Below, one piece after another: positions 8,415 to 17,143 of a DNA stretch of 64,000 bases (the stretch's first letter is position 1; the number at the start of each line of letters is the position of its first letter). The notes beneath the pieces are model-generated. The model was given only the letters and a program-made list of their open reading frames with translations. It made no database searches and had not been told where the DNA came from. Location of the stretch: positions 34,717-98,716 of the forward strand of contig NZ_JALLIN010000029.1 of NCBI RefSeq assembly GCF_023630175.1, read 5' to 3'. This DNA is from Streptomyces cellostaticus. Lineage in GTDB: Bacteria > Actinomycetota > Actinomycetes > Streptomycetales > Streptomycetaceae. The position numbers and the translations under genes were made by a program.

Positions 8415-9458
8415 TCAGGACAGCATGAGCAGAAGCCGTGTGTTCGGGACGAGCTTGCGGCTCACGCTGGTGCTCTGCACGAAGATCGTGTACTCGTCGT
8501 TGTGGTCCGGCTTGACGCGGACCTCCACGTCCGGCAGGCCGAGCAGGGCCCGGGCCTCGGGCCCGGTGTACACCCGGTCCGTCTTCTTCTCCAGCACCGC
8601 GATCCGCTTCTGCGCCTGGATCTTCTCCGACTTGCTCAGTTGGTAGAACGCGCCGCCGGTGCGGTAGTCGTGCCCGCACTCGACGACCCACTCCCGGATG
8701 CCCGCGTGGCGGGCCACCGGGATGAGCTGGTACTCCGACGGCTTCACCGGGGTCAGGCCGGCCGCCTTGATCGTCTTCTTGTTGACCGCCTGGGCACCCG
8801 TGGAGAACACCGCCCGCGATCCGCGGATGCCCTGGGACCGGCCCACCATGAAGTTCTCGGTGGCCTGCCTGATGACCTGCCCGGCCTCCTCCAGACCCTG
8901 TGTGCTGGTCGCGTCCCAGATGGCTATGTTGTCCTTCGGGAAACCGCACTGCATGGCCTCGCGCTTGCCCATCTGGTCCGGCACCAGGACGGCCAGGGTC
9001 CAGTTGTCCTGCTGCGTCCGCATCATCTCCGACACGGCCTGGACCAGTTCACGAGGATCCCTGGAAGAGGAGTCCGGGCAGCGATGACTCGCGTTCTCCT
9101 GACCGTCGGTGAGCACGAACGTCAGGAAGCTGTGGTCGCCGTACAGTTGTGCCGTCTGCGCCAGCTCGTGCTGCGACGTCAGCGCGGCCGCCAGCAGGGC
9201 CGTCATCCCGCCGACGCGGTAGAGCTGCTTGAGGGACGGCATCCGGAGCACGTCCTTGTCGTAGATGACGCACTCCACCTTGTCCGCGAAGACGTACACC
9301 GTGACGCGCGTCTCCTGGTCCAGCTCCCTCGACCGCCGGGCGAGATAGGCTATCTGCTGGTCCGCCACCTCGACCACCTTGCGGCTCAGGTGCGACATGG
9401 ACGAACTGGCATCCAGCACAAGGGCGACGTGGTTGATGTAGTTCTGGTTTCCGGACAT
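8415..9458 (-). CDS. von Willebrand factor A domain protein
   Basis: 347 residues. The vWA domain starts immediately (NHVALVLDASSSM; MIDAS D-x-S-x-S at about residues 16-20) and continues through VTVYVFADKVECVIYD, the MIDAS Thr in GGMTALLAA and the Asp of VLTDGQENAS. The C-terminal part (TIKAAGLTPVKPSEYQLIPV onward) is conserved among Streptomyces homologues but has no known fold. Its ribosome site is AGAGGGGGGAG before ATG 9458. No signal peptide is present, so it is cytoplasmic. MIDAS proteins bind Mg and a partner; the partner is not evident nearby. Confidence 0.8.
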   Translation of the reverse strand: MSGNQNYINHVALVLDASSSMSHLSRKVVEVADQQIAYLARRSRELDQETRVTVYVFADKVECVIYDKDVLRMPSLKQLYRVGGMTALLAAALTSQHELAQTAQLYGDHSFLTFVLTDGQENASHRCPDSSSRDPRELVQAVSEMMRTQQDNWTLAVLVPDQMGKREAMQCGFPKDNIAIWDATSTQGLEEAGQVIRQATENFMVGRSQGIRGSRAVFSTGAQAVNKKTIKAAGLTPVKPSEYQLIPVARHAGIREWVVECGHDYRTGGAFYQLSKSEKIQAQKRIAVLEKKTDRVYTGPEARALLGLPDVEVRVKPDHNDEYTIFVQSTSVSRKLVPNTRLLLMLS

Positions 9459-9712
9459 GGCGGCTCCCCCCTCTTTCCGACTCGGTTCCCCCAACGTCTC
9501 ATCCACCACTGACAATCGGACTCGGGTCCCAAACCGGACGAACCCCTGTACCCGGTGGGGGAGGGGGCTGGTGGCGCGTGCGGGCGACGACACGCTGGAC
9601 ACCGTGAATCGGGAGCCGTCACGCCCGGCGCCCCCGGGCCGGATCGGCCCGACGGGGCGCCCCTTGGGCGGGCTGCGAGCGCGCTTCGGGCGCCGTATGG
9701 AGGGCGGGCGGG

Positions 9713-9958
9713 TCAGGCGGCCAGGGACTGGCTCGTCCTCCGTCCCGAGCCACGGTCCGCTCGCAGCCGTTCCAGGAGAGCGTCGGCGGCGGTGAGCGCA
9801 TCCTCCACCGACGGGGCGCCGGTGATGGCGCAGAGCGTGCCGGAGGTGTCCTCCAACTCCCGGCTCGAGTGGCCGGTGGGCTGCAGGTCATGGCGGAAGC
9901 GCGCCTCGGCGAAGCGGGCCAGCACGGCACGCAGTTCCTTCTCCGCGGGCAACAGCAC
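9713..9958 (-). CDS. DUF5133 small protein
   Basis: 81 residues. The typical DUF5133 layout is visible: start LLPAEKELRAVLARFAEAR, then LEDTSGTLCAITG and SVEDALTAADALLERL. Function is unknown; these are small Streptomyces proteins often linked to stress or development loci. GTG 9958 was chosen because AGAGAGG lies 8 bases upstream and homologues begin with this segment. Longer in-frame extensions are open only because of base composition. Confidence 0.65.
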   Translation of the reverse strand: MLLPAEKELRAVLARFAEARFRHDLQPTGHSSRELEDTSGTLCAITGAPSVEDALTAADALLERLRADRGSGRRTSQSLAA

Positions 9959-10306
9959 GGCGGCAACCTCTCTCGACGGACGGGCCGTCACCGGGGCCCG
10001 TGACATCCCCGGGCGCACACCCGCCGGGTGGCGCCACGACTGAGGGGAAGCGGGCACCTCCCCGGGACTCGACTGCCCCCGAACGATCACCGTATGCGTC
10101 GCTCCTGGTCCGCCCGGCCGGCGGCGCGTCTCCCGTACCACGGGACACAGCGGTCCCTTGCCACGGGCCGCCCAGGGCATCAAGGGCCTCGGGCCGGGAG
10201 TTTTGGAACACGCTTTACGCGATACACGCAACTGTGGCCAGGGTCCTGGCTGTCTGACAGGGCGTTGGGCCTGTCAGGGCCGAATGACGAGAGAGTGGGG
10301 CACGTC
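9959..10306. other. Intergenic region, 348 bases
   Basis: No gene recognised. The less GC-rich patch near 10200-10245 (GTTTTGGAACACGCTTTACG) probably holds the promoter of the L,D-transpeptidase gene. GGAAC there recalls -35 boxes of extracytoplasmic sigma factors, but no matching -10 was found at the right spacing. Confidence 0.35.
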
Positions 10307-11293
10307 GTGGGACGGGGCAAGGGCGGCATAGGGATCGCAGTCGTCACGGGCGCGATGCTGGTGGGTGTGAGCGCCTGCGGCGGAAGCGGTGGTGACACGG
10401 CCGGCGGGGACGACGCGAAGGCACCGGGCAAACAGAGTACGAGCGCCTCACCGTCACCGACGAAGCCCAAGGGCCCGCCGATGCTGCTCGAGACGATCAC
10501 TCCGCAGACGGGGGCCACGGTCGGCGTGGCCATGCCGATCTCGGTGGTCTTCACCGACCCGGTGGCGGAGAAGGCGAGGGCCGCGGTGGAGAAGCACATG
10601 AAGGTCAGTGCCTCGCAGCCGGTGGCCGGTGCCTGGCACTGGTTCGGCGACAAGCGCGCCGACTGGCGACCGAAGACGTACTGGCCGTCCGGCACCAAGG
10701 TGAAGATCGACGCCGACATGCAGGGCGTCGGCAACGGCAACGGCCGCTACGGCGTGCATGGCTACACGCACACCTTCACGGTCGGCGACGACGTACGCGC
10801 GGATGTGTCGGTGACCGGTCACACCATGAAGGTGACCAGGAACGACAAGCTGCTGCGCACCCTGTCGATCAACGCGGGCAGTGCCCAGTACCCGACGTGG
10901 AACGGCACGATGGCCGTCATCGACAAGCAGGAGAAGGTCCACATGACCTCCTGCAGCGTCGGCATCAGCTGTGACAAGGGCAGCCCCAACTACTACGACC
11001 TGACGCTGCCCTGGGACGTCCACCTCACCCAGTCCGGCACCTACGTGCACTACTCGACCGGCGACCCCAACCCGGGCAGCGGCAGCGCGCGCGGCTCGCA
11101 CGGCTGCGTCCACCTGTCGATGTCGGACGCCAAGTGGTTCTACGGCCAGGTCAAGCAGGGGGATCCGGTCACCATCACCGGCTCGAGCCGTGCCAAGGCC
11201 CCCGCCGACAACGGCTACGCCGCCTTCAATCTGGGATGGGACCAGTGGCTCGCGGGCAGCGCGTCCGGTGAGGGGACGACCTCGACCCTGTGA
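10307..11293 (+). CDS. L,D-transpeptidase lipoprotein (Ig-like + YkuD)
   Basis: 328 residues. A short lipoprotein signal ends in the lipobox GVSAC with Cys at about 24. A Ser/Thr/Pro/Lys-rich linker is followed by an Ig-like domain (ITPQTGATVGVAMPISVVFTDPV; WHWFGDKRADWRPKTYWPSGTKV). The YkuD catalytic domain has HYSTGDPNPGSGSARGSHGCVHLS, with the catalytic Cys at about 265 in SHGC. It builds 3-3 peptidoglycan crosslinks at the outer membrane face. GTG 10307 is the best start. The gene ends 71 bases before a strong bidirectional terminator. Confidence 0.88.
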   Translation: MGRGKGGIGIAVVTGAMLVGVSACGGSGGDTAGGDDAKAPGKQSTSASPSPTKPKGPPMLLETITPQTGATVGVAMPISVVFTDPVAEKARAAVEKHMKVSASQPVAGAWHWFGDKRADWRPKTYWPSGTKVKIDADMQGVGNGNGRYGVHGYTHTFTVGDDVRADVSVTGHTMKVTRNDKLLRTLSINAGSAQYPTWNGTMAVIDKQEKVHMTSCSVGISCDKGSPNYYDLTLPWDVHLTQSGTYVHYSTGDPNPGSGSARGSHGCVHLSMSDAKWFYGQVKQGDPVTITGSSRAKAPADNGYAAFNLGWDQWLAGSASGEGTTSTL

Positions 11294-11364
11294 TGCGCCG
11301 CTGCCGCGGGCCGGTGGCCGCCGGCCCGGACGGCACTCCGCGGCGCGTCGGTGCGGCACCGAAA

Positions 11365-11405
11365 CGCGATCGGCTCCCTCCCCTGACGGGAGGGAGCCGA
11401 TCGCG
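11365..11405. terminator. Bidirectional terminator, 18-bp stem
   Basis: An 18-bp perfect stem, CGCGATCGGCTCCCTCCC (11365-11382) with 11388-11405, closes a 5-base loop CTGAC. It sits between the convergent ends of the L,D-transpeptidase gene and the GlsB-type gene and can serve both. Confidence 0.85.
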
Positions 11406-11424
11406 TGTGTCCGGCCGTGCGGTG

Positions 11425-11703
11425 TCACGCGTGACCGTGAGAGCGCCGATTGCCGGTGACGAGGCGGTACAGGACGAGCAGGATGAGGGAGCCGGCGATC
11501 GCCGCGACCCAGGTGGACAGGTCGAAGAACCCGTCGATGGAGTCGACCCCGAAGATGACCTTGCCGAGCCAGCCTCCGAGCAGACCGCCGGCGATGCCGA
11601 TCAGCATGGTGACGATGATGCCCCCGGGGTCCTTGCCCGGCATCAGCGCCTTGGCGATGGCGCCGGCCAGCAGCCCGATGAGGATCCACGCGATGATGCC
11701 CAT
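11425..11703 (-). CDS. GlsB/YeaQ/YmgE-type stress membrane protein
   Basis: 92-residue inner-membrane protein of the transglycosylase-associated family. Three hydrophobic helices: IIAWILIGLLAGAIAKAL, IIVTMLIGIAGGLLGGWLG and AAIAGSLILLVLYRLV. They are joined by the family motif MPGKDPGG. Members are induced by stress in many bacteria, but the molecular role is unproved. It shares the terminator with the gene before it. Confidence 0.88.
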   Translation of the reverse strand: MGIIAWILIGLLAGAIAKALMPGKDPGGIIVTMLIGIAGGLLGGWLGKVIFGVDSIDGFFDLSTWVAAIAGSLILLVLYRLVTGNRRSHGHA

Positions 11704-11955
11704 GTACGTCTCCGCTCCGTCTCATAAAGAACTTGTCAGCTCATCGTGTGTTCCGTCCGCGCCCATGCAAACGTGCCGATTGCGGCGCGGTCATCGCCGC
11801 GCCGCGGCCGGACGCGCGTGACCGGAAGCCCGGGCGCTCCGGGCGGGCCGTCCTCCTGGACGACGGAGGCCCAGGGTGCACGGGTCAAGTCGCCCGCCCC
11901 CGTGGTGCGTTGCTGCGACGGGAGCGGGCGGTGGTCCTCAGCCGCCGGACCGGCC

Positions 11956-12510
11956 TCAGTCCTCCGGGGCCTCGTCCGCCGCGTCCTCGCCGGCCGTGTC
12001 CCCGATGGCGACCCGCAGGTCGTGCATGCCCTGCATGGTGTCGATGAGGGCTTCCTCCGCCCCGCTCAGGGCTCGCCTGGTCCCCTCTACGTCCCCTCGA
12101 TCGGCGTGCAACTGGGCGCTGAGGGTGTACAGGGCCGTCATCGCGGCCGCGAAGGACGCCTCCCGACCCGGCGGCGGTTCCTCCGCGTCGGACTCCGAGA
12201 CCTGTATGGCGGTGCGCTGCAGTCTGTTCGTCAGGATGTTGACCGCGAGACCGGGATCATGGTCGAGCTGCTCCGCCCAGCCGAGCATCGTGTCGAGGAC
12301 ATCCTCGATCTCGCCCTCCTCGGACAGCCGTGTCGCGGCGGTGATCTCCCACTCCGCCCTGGCCAGCAGATGGCCCAGCAGCCGCAGGCGATCGGGTTCC
12401 CGTGGCTCCGCGCGCCGCGCGTCTGGATCCGCCGCCGGTTCGGCTCCCAGAGCGCTCAACGCCGCATTGATCTGTTCGGCACTCACCGGACGCTCGCTCT
12501 TGATGCTCAC
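11956..12510 (-). CDS. Uncharacterised alpha-helical protein
   Basis: 184 residues, not recognised. It is acidic and helix-rich (AEQINAALSALGAEPA; LGHLLARAEWEITAATRLSEEG; FAAAMTALYTLSAQLHADRGDVEGTRRAL) with a highly acidic C-terminal tail (DTAGEDAADEAPED). No membrane segment or cofactor motif. The start is taken as GTG 12510; GGGAG lies very close to it and GAGGGG 13 bases away, so the start is uncertain. It is divergent from the Ku gene with 140 bases between starts, but no shared function can be argued. Confidence 0.6.
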   Translation of the reverse strand: MSIKSERPVSAEQINAALSALGAEPAADPDARRAEPREPDRLRLLGHLLARAEWEITAATRLSEEGEIEDVLDTMLGWAEQLDHDPGLAVNILTNRLQRTAIQVSESDAEEPPPGREASFAAAMTALYTLSAQLHADRGDVEGTRRALSGAEEALIDTMQGMHDLRVAIGDTAGEDAADEAPED

Positions 12511-12650
12511 GCTCCCAGCTTCACCCCTCGATGGCGTCGTCGCCCGCCCACGCACCCGGTGGGAGCACCGCGGCCCGGCTCCGGCGGAGTGCGGTCCGCA
12601 TGCGGCCTCCCTAGGCTGTTGGTGCTCGGGGCTATCGCGGAGGTGTGCGC

Positions 12651-13694
12651 ATGCCCCGAACCATCTGGTCCGGTGCCATCTCGTTCGGCCTGGTCACCGT
12701 CCCGATCAACGTGGTCGGCGCGACGGAGGACCATTCGATCCGGTTCCACCAGTTCCACACCACGGACATGGGGCGGGTCCGCTACCGCAAGATCTGCGAG
12801 CTCGAGGACCGGGAGGTCTCCCCGGAAGAGATCGGCAAGGGCTACGAGCTGACGAAGACGCAGGTCATCCCCATCACGGACGAGGACCTGCGCAATCTTC
12901 CCCTGCCCACGGCGAAGGCGATCGAGATCGACGCCTTCGTGCCGCTCGCCTCCATCGACCCGATCAGGATCGGCGAGGGCTACTACCTGCAACCGGCCGG
13001 GAAGGTCGCGGCCAAGCCCTACAAGCTGCTCGCCCGGGCTCTCGGCCGCTCCTCGAAGGTGGCGGTCGCGAAGTACGCCTGGTCCGGTCGTGAGCGGCTC
13101 GGCCTGCTCCGGGTGAAGGACGACGTCCTGGTACTCCACGCCATGCGCTGGCCCGACGAGATCCGCTCCCCGAAGGAGTTGCTGCCCCCGCCGGTGGACG
13201 TGTCGGACGAGGAGATCGAGGGGGCGCTCGCGCTGATGGAGACCATGGCCCGCGACGACCTCGAGGGGGAGGAGTTCCAGGACCGCTACACCGAGGCCAT
13301 GGCGCGGATCATCGAGGCGAAGCGGGAGGAGAAGCCGCTGCCCGAGGCGCCGGAGCCGGCGGCACCGGCCCAGGTGCTCGACCTGATGGCAGCGCTGAGT
13401 GAGTCGGTGCGGAAGGCGAAGGCCTCCCGCGGAGAGGACGTCGGCACCGCGGAGGTGCGCAGGCTGCCGAAGCCCGAGAAGACAACGGCCGCCAGGCGGG
13501 GGAGGGCCGAGAAGCAACCGGACGCAAGGCCCACGGGGAGGAAGGCGTCCACGAAGGAGACGTCCGGGGGGAAGGGGTCGGCGAAGGAGGCGTCCGCGAA
13601 GGAGGCGTCCGCGAGGAAGGCCTCCGGGAAGGAGGCGTCCGCGAAGAGGACGACCGCCAGGAGGACGACGTCCCGACGGCCGCGAAGCGCTTAG
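12651..13694 (+). CDS. ku: Ku protein, non-homologous end joining
   Basis: 347 residues. Bacterial Ku forms the homodimeric ring that binds DNA ends and recruits LigD. The Ku core is complete (MPRTIWSGAISFGLVTVPINV start; RVRYRKICELEDREVSPEEIGKGYE; YYLQPAGKVAAKPYKLLARAL; ELLPPPVDVSDEEIEGALALM). After about residue 270 comes a long Lys/Ala/Ser-rich tail with repeated KEASAK units. Such basic tails aid DNA binding in actinobacterial Ku. GGAGG lies 7 bases before ATG 12651. No ligD is in the window. Confidence 0.93.
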   Translation: MPRTIWSGAISFGLVTVPINVVGATEDHSIRFHQFHTTDMGRVRYRKICELEDREVSPEEIGKGYELTKTQVIPITDEDLRNLPLPTAKAIEIDAFVPLASIDPIRIGEGYYLQPAGKVAAKPYKLLARALGRSSKVAVAKYAWSGRERLGLLRVKDDVLVLHAMRWPDEIRSPKELLPPPVDVSDEEIEGALALMETMARDDLEGEEFQDRYTEAMARIIEAKREEKPLPEAPEPAAPAQVLDLMAALSESVRKAKASRGEDVGTAEVRRLPKPEKTTAARRGRAEKQPDARPTGRKASTKETSGGKGSAKEASAKEASARKASGKEASAKRTTARRTTSRRPRSA

Positions 13695-13748
13695 ACCGGC
13701 GCCGTCGGCCGGAGGACGGCCCCGGCGCTGTCGGCCGTCAGCGACGCA

Positions 13749-13762
13749 GGGCCTTCGGGCCC
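13749..13762. terminator. Short GC hairpin with TTCG loop
   Basis: GGGCC-TTCG-GGCCC lies between the convergent ends of ku and the zinc-finger gene. The UUCG tetraloop makes it stable in RNA. Probable terminator. Confidence 0.5.
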
Positions 13763-13805
13763 CGCAGACGGCGGACCACCGGGCGGCCCGCACCCCATGC
13801 GCTGA

Positions 13806-14129
13806 TCATGCCGATTCCGCGGGCTGCAGGTACACCTCGTCGACGTAGCACCACGCCCATTCCTCCCCCGGCTCCGTGGAACGCACCAGGGGGTGCCCGG
13901 TCGCTTCGTGGTGAGCGGTCGCGTGGGCGCCCGGCGAACTGTCGCAGCATCCCATGTGCCCGCAGGCCAGGCAGAGCCGCAGGCGTCCTCCGCGCTGTCC
14001 CCGGGCCTCGCACTCCGGGCACACGTCGCTCTGCGGCACCGGCGCCGGTGCCGTGCCCGCGTCCGCCGCGTGGACGCAGCTCCGGCCCTCCGGACGGCCA
14101 CCGTCCGGTCTCACCACCCACTTGGTCAT
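13806..14129 (-). CDS. UBP-type zinc-finger protein
   Basis: 107 residues. A ZnF-UBP fold is suggested by the Cys/His spacing C-x2-C (DVCPECEARG), C-x2-C (LCLACGHMGCCDS), then HATAHHEATGHPLV and WAWCYVDE. In eukaryotes this fold binds ubiquitin C-termini; bacterial members in actinomycetes are small orphan proteins of unknown role. ATG 14129 has GGGGAA upstream. Upstream, the frame stays open into the remnant of an MmyB-type regulator, so an in-frame fusion is possible, but homologues of this small protein start here. Confidence 0.75.
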   Translation of the reverse strand: MTKWVVRPDGGRPEGRSCVHAADAGTAPAPVPQSDVCPECEARGQRGGRLRLCLACGHMGCCDSSPGAHATAHHEATGHPLVRSTEPGEEWAWCYVDEVYLQPAESA

Positions 14130-14593
14130 GGGGTTCCCCTTCGCGCCCACCCGCCGTTTCCGCCACCCCCGCTTCGCGGGCGCTCGGGTTCCTGGATGCG
14201 GTTGACCGGGTTCCGAGTAGATCACCAACGTGTGCTCCGGGTGTTCGGCCAGGTGGAAGGCGGTGTAGGCGAATTCGACCACTCCCCGCCCCGCGAGCCG
14301 CAGCCGCTTCCGTCCGCCGTGCCGCGCCTGCACGTCGTACCGCGGCCACCACGCACGGACCTCCGGACTGCGTGCCTTCAGCTCGTCGATCAACCGGGTG
14401 TACCGGGGGTCGCCCGGATGGCTGCCGGCCGGCGTCCTGAGCCGGGCGAGCAGGCCGCGTGCTCCTCCCGGCGCAGGCCCGGCGTCCTGCGTCGTCCGGC
14501 GTGGGGCAGCCCGACCGCGTCCGGCGTGATCCGCTCTCTGCGGCTGCGAAGGAAGGCACCCAGCTCACGGTGCTGATTCGGGTCCGTCTGCAT
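14130..14593 (-). pseudogene. MmyB-type XRE regulator with internal deletion
   Basis: The N-terminus MQTDPNQHRELGAFLRSRRE..GLRREE is the start of an XRE HTH as found in MmyB-like regulators. It then jumps, with a change of frame, to the C-terminal ligand domain (RLIDELKARSPEVRAWWPRYDV, then GGRKRLRLAGRGVVEFAYTA, ending HTLVIYSEPG). Roughly 120-150 residues between LRREE and the C-terminal half are missing compared with the family length of about 280. The tail runs in frame into the zinc-finger gene. Its usual partner, a divergent SDR gene, is also broken next door. Confidence 0.8.
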
Positions 14594-14606
14594 GGTGGAT
14601 GGCACT

Positions 14607-14641
14607 CCTGGTTCCAGTATGAACACCTTCTGGATACCAGG
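14607..14641. promoter_or_regulatory. Operator-like dyad between the decayed regulator and SDR
   Basis: CCTGGTTCCAG (14607-14617) and CTGGATACCAGG (14630-14641) are inverted copies differing by one inserted base. They lie in the divergent promoter between the MmyB-type remnant and the SDR remnant, the expected place for the regulator's binding site. Confidence 0.45.
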
Positions 14642-14738
14642 CTGAAGACCTCGCAGACTGTGCCGCGCGGGAGATTCGGCTCCCACCGATGACCGGTCCG
14701 GTCACCGGCGACGCGTGACGCGGAGGGAAGAGGCGGAG

Positions 14739-15192
14739 ATGGTGTCGGGAATCGCAGGCAAGGCCGTGGCGATCACGGGAGCCGGCAGCGGCAGCGGCAT
14801 CGGTGAGGTGACCGCACTGCTGCTCGCGGAGCGGGGTGCTCGGCTCGTCCTCGGGGCGCGCCGTTCCGAGCGGCTCGCCGCCCGCCGCATTCCGTGTCGT
14901 GCCGGCCATGGCGGTGTACGCCGGCACGAAGTTCGCGGTCCGTGCCATTGCCGAAGGCCTGCGCCAGGAAGCGGGCGACTCGCTGCGGGTCACCACCGTC
15001 TCGCCCGGCGCCACAGGGCCCGACTTCGCCGAAGCCTCCACGAGTCCGCGGGTCCGAGCGGAGATCACGGACATGCGGGACCGGATCGCCATTCCGCCGG
15101 ACGCGATCGCCCGAACCATCGCGTTCGCCATCGAGCAGCCTGAGACCGTGGACGTGAACGAGCTGGTCGTCAGGCCCACCGCCCAGAGCTGA
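14739..15192 (+). pseudogene. SDR oxidoreductase with internal deletion
   Basis: It begins as a normal short-chain dehydrogenase with AVAITGAGSGSGIG (the glycine-rich NAD(P) motif) and continues to LVLGARRSERLAA. The frame then changes, and the protein resumes at PAMAVYAGTKFAVRAIAEGL, with the catalytic YxxxK, and runs to an intact C-terminus (VDVNELVVRPTAQS). About 90 residues, with the NAG and catalytic Ser segments, are gone. Together with the deletion in the divergent MmyB-type regulator it shows decay of a whole regulator-target pair. Confidence 0.8.
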
Positions 15193-15375
15193 CCCCGCTC
15201 CCGCCCGGGCCCGGGTGCGGGGGTGGCCCGAGCGCGGCAGGGCACATGTGCCCGCCGGCCCGGCCGACCGCTACCGGACCCGGTCCGAAGGGGACACCGA
15301 GCGGCCCCGGACAGCGAAGCGGCCAAGGGGGATTCCGGTGCGCTGAACGGCGCCCGACGGGGTACACGGGCCGGC

Positions 15376-15666
15376 ATGGCAGCCACAACCGATCTCATGT
15401 CCCTGCGGGCCGTGCGACAACTGCGCCGGGTTCGTGCCTTCTACACGGTGGGCGTCCTGCTGTGGGCCGCGTCGACCGCCTGGACCAGCCGGCAGTCTCC
15501 CGGCAGCCGGCAGATGTGGGTATCCGTCCTCCTCCTCGCCATCTTCGCCGGCCTCCTGGCCGCGGCCACCTTCTGGCTGCGGCGCTTCCGGACCGCGCGC
15601 ACGGCGAGGCCCACGCACCATGCCGCTTCTCGGAGGACGGGCGGACCGCGCCGGGCCCATGCCTGA
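15376..15666 (+). CDS. Small membrane protein, two helices
   Basis: 96 residues, not recognised. A basic N-terminus (SLRAVRQLRRVRAF) is followed by two hydrophobic segments (YTVGVLLWAASTAW and MWVSVLLLAIFAGLLAAATFWL) and a basic tail, so both ends are probably cytoplasmic. ATG 15376 is taken as start. Codon composition and the clean hairpin of two helices argue for a real gene, though it has no obvious partner. Confidence 0.5.
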   Translation: MAATTDLMSLRAVRQLRRVRAFYTVGVLLWAASTAWTSRQSPGSRQMWVSVLLLAIFAGLLAAATFWLRRFRTARTARPTHHAASRRTGGPRRAHA

Positions 15667-15997
15667 CACGCCCTGACCCGAAGGGACGGAGACCGGGGCG
15701 CAGCCTTCGGGTGCGCGGTGACCGCCCGCGTCGGCGCTCGCTGTTGTCGCGGGCAGGGCCACCGCCCGTCCCGGGGCCCGGCAGGTCGCCGTCCCGGAAG
15801 CGGTCGAGCGCGGCGGGGTCCCGCCGGAGCGGGCCATCGGCCCGTCCGGGACCGAAAGGCTCCCCTCCGGCGGCGGCCCGGCGCCGGGCGGTGCCCTGGC
15901 GGCGCTGGTCGGCTCCTGCCGGCCCCTCCTCGGAGTGGCTCGGCTCCTTGCCGAATCACCGGGCGCCGCGGTGGCGTTGCGCCGCGGGGGCCCCGCC

Positions 15998-16870
15998 TCA
16001 GGCCGTGGTGCGGGTCACCGGGATCCACAACTGCGCTTCGGACCGAGCCGGATCGTCCTGCGACGGACGGGTGCGCAGGATCTCCGGCCCCGGACGGTAC
16101 TCGTACGGGTTGGCCGGCATCCACTGGGCGGCCACGTCACCCCACATCTCCTGCAGTGCCTGCGGGAACGGTCCGGTGCTGTCGAACACGGCCCAGGTGC
16201 CCGCCGGGCAGTTGAGCACGTCGAGGTCGTCCGGCGGCTCGGCGGCAGTGGTCACCACGGCGTGGTAGTAGTCGAGCTCGCTGCCCTCCTCGAAGCCCTC
16301 CGACAGGCGTACGGTCGCCGACACCACGCCCTGCGGGTCCTGGTCCGACAGGCCGGAGATCCGCAGCGTCGTCTCCGGCGGGATACTCCGGATGTGCTCG
16401 GCGATGTGCGGGTTGACCCCCCGGTGGATCAGCGGGACGCGGGCCTTCTTGCCGACGACCCGGAATGCTTCCTTCTCCACGATGCGGTACCGCATGGTGC
16501 TGTTCCCTTCGACGGTGAGACGGAAGGAGAGCCGGGGCTGTGAGTTCAGCGCCGCGCCGGTACGTCTCGCCTCGCCGGGACCGACGCCGTGCATGGCACG
16601 GAACGCCCGGGCGAAAGCCTCGCCCGAGGTGTAGCCGTAGCGGATCCCGATCTCCAGCAAGGTCGGGCTTCCGGCCAGTACTTCGGCACCCGCGACGGTG
16701 AGCCGCCGGCGCCGGACGTACTCCGACAGCGGCATCCCGGCCAGTGACGAGAACAGTCGCCGGAAGTGGTACTCCGACGTGACCGTGATGCGGGCCAGCG
16801 CGGACACCTCGATGTGACGGTCGAGGTGGCGCTCGATGTGCTCCATCGCCTGGTTCAGCCGATCCAGCAA
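15998..16870 (-). CDS. AraC-family regulator with GyrI-like effector domain
   Basis: 290 residues. The AraC double HTH is at the N-terminus (LDRLNQAMEHIERHLDRHIEVSALA; YHFRRLFSSLAGMPLSEYV; IGIRYGYTSGEAFARAFRA). Residues about 130-290 are a GyrI-like small-molecule-binding domain (RIVEKEAFRVVGKKARVPL; PDDLDVLNCPAGTWAVFDS; YEYRPGPEILR). The start is a TTG at 16868-16870 with AAGGAGG 6 bases before it; no ATG fits as well. Proteins of this layout sense drugs or metabolites and act on nearby or own promoters. Confidence 0.85.
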   Translation of the reverse strand: MLDRLNQAMEHIERHLDRHIEVSALARITVTSEYHFRRLFSSLAGMPLSEYVRRRRLTVAGAEVLAGSPTLLEIGIRYGYTSGEAFARAFRAMHGVGPGEARRTGAALNSQPRLSFRLTVEGNSTMRYRIVEKEAFRVVGKKARVPLIHRGVNPHIAEHIRSIPPETTLRISGLSDQDPQGVVSATVRLSEGFEEGSELDYYHAVVTTAAEPPDDLDVLNCPAGTWAVFDSTGPFPQALQEMWGDVAAQWMPANPYEYRPGPEILRTRPSQDDPARSEAQLWIPVTRTTA

Positions 16871-16919
16871 CCCCGGCCTCCTTCCCCTGTGTTCACCCAC
16901 GCTAGGAGGGGCCGAGTCT

Positions 16920-16960
16920 GCCGCACCCGACAACCTGTGCCCGCTGCGGTCGGGTGCGGC
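16920..16960. terminator. 12-bp stem hairpin
   Basis: GCCGCACCCGAC (16920-16931) is exactly complementary to 16949-16960 with a 17-base loop. It lies 184 bases past the stop of the MerR-methyltransferase gene and 50 bases before the AraC-type start, so it probably insulates the two. Confidence 0.55.
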
Positions 16961-17143
16961 GGGTTCGGTCGTGCCCGCTGACGACGTCGTGGTGCGGGCC
17001 GCCGCCCCGACGGGTGTCGCGCGTCACGGCCGTCCTCGGACATCGGGGGCGGTACGCCGGCCGGGCGGCGCACCTGTGCGGGCGGCCCCTGGGGGTGGCA
17101 CCGTGCCGGTCGGGCTCGTGCCGGTCGGCTCGCGCGCCGGGGT

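Noticed and set aside
10200..10245. An ECF-sigma promoter before the L,D-transpeptidase
   Set aside because: GGAAC is present but no -10 box at 16-17 bases.
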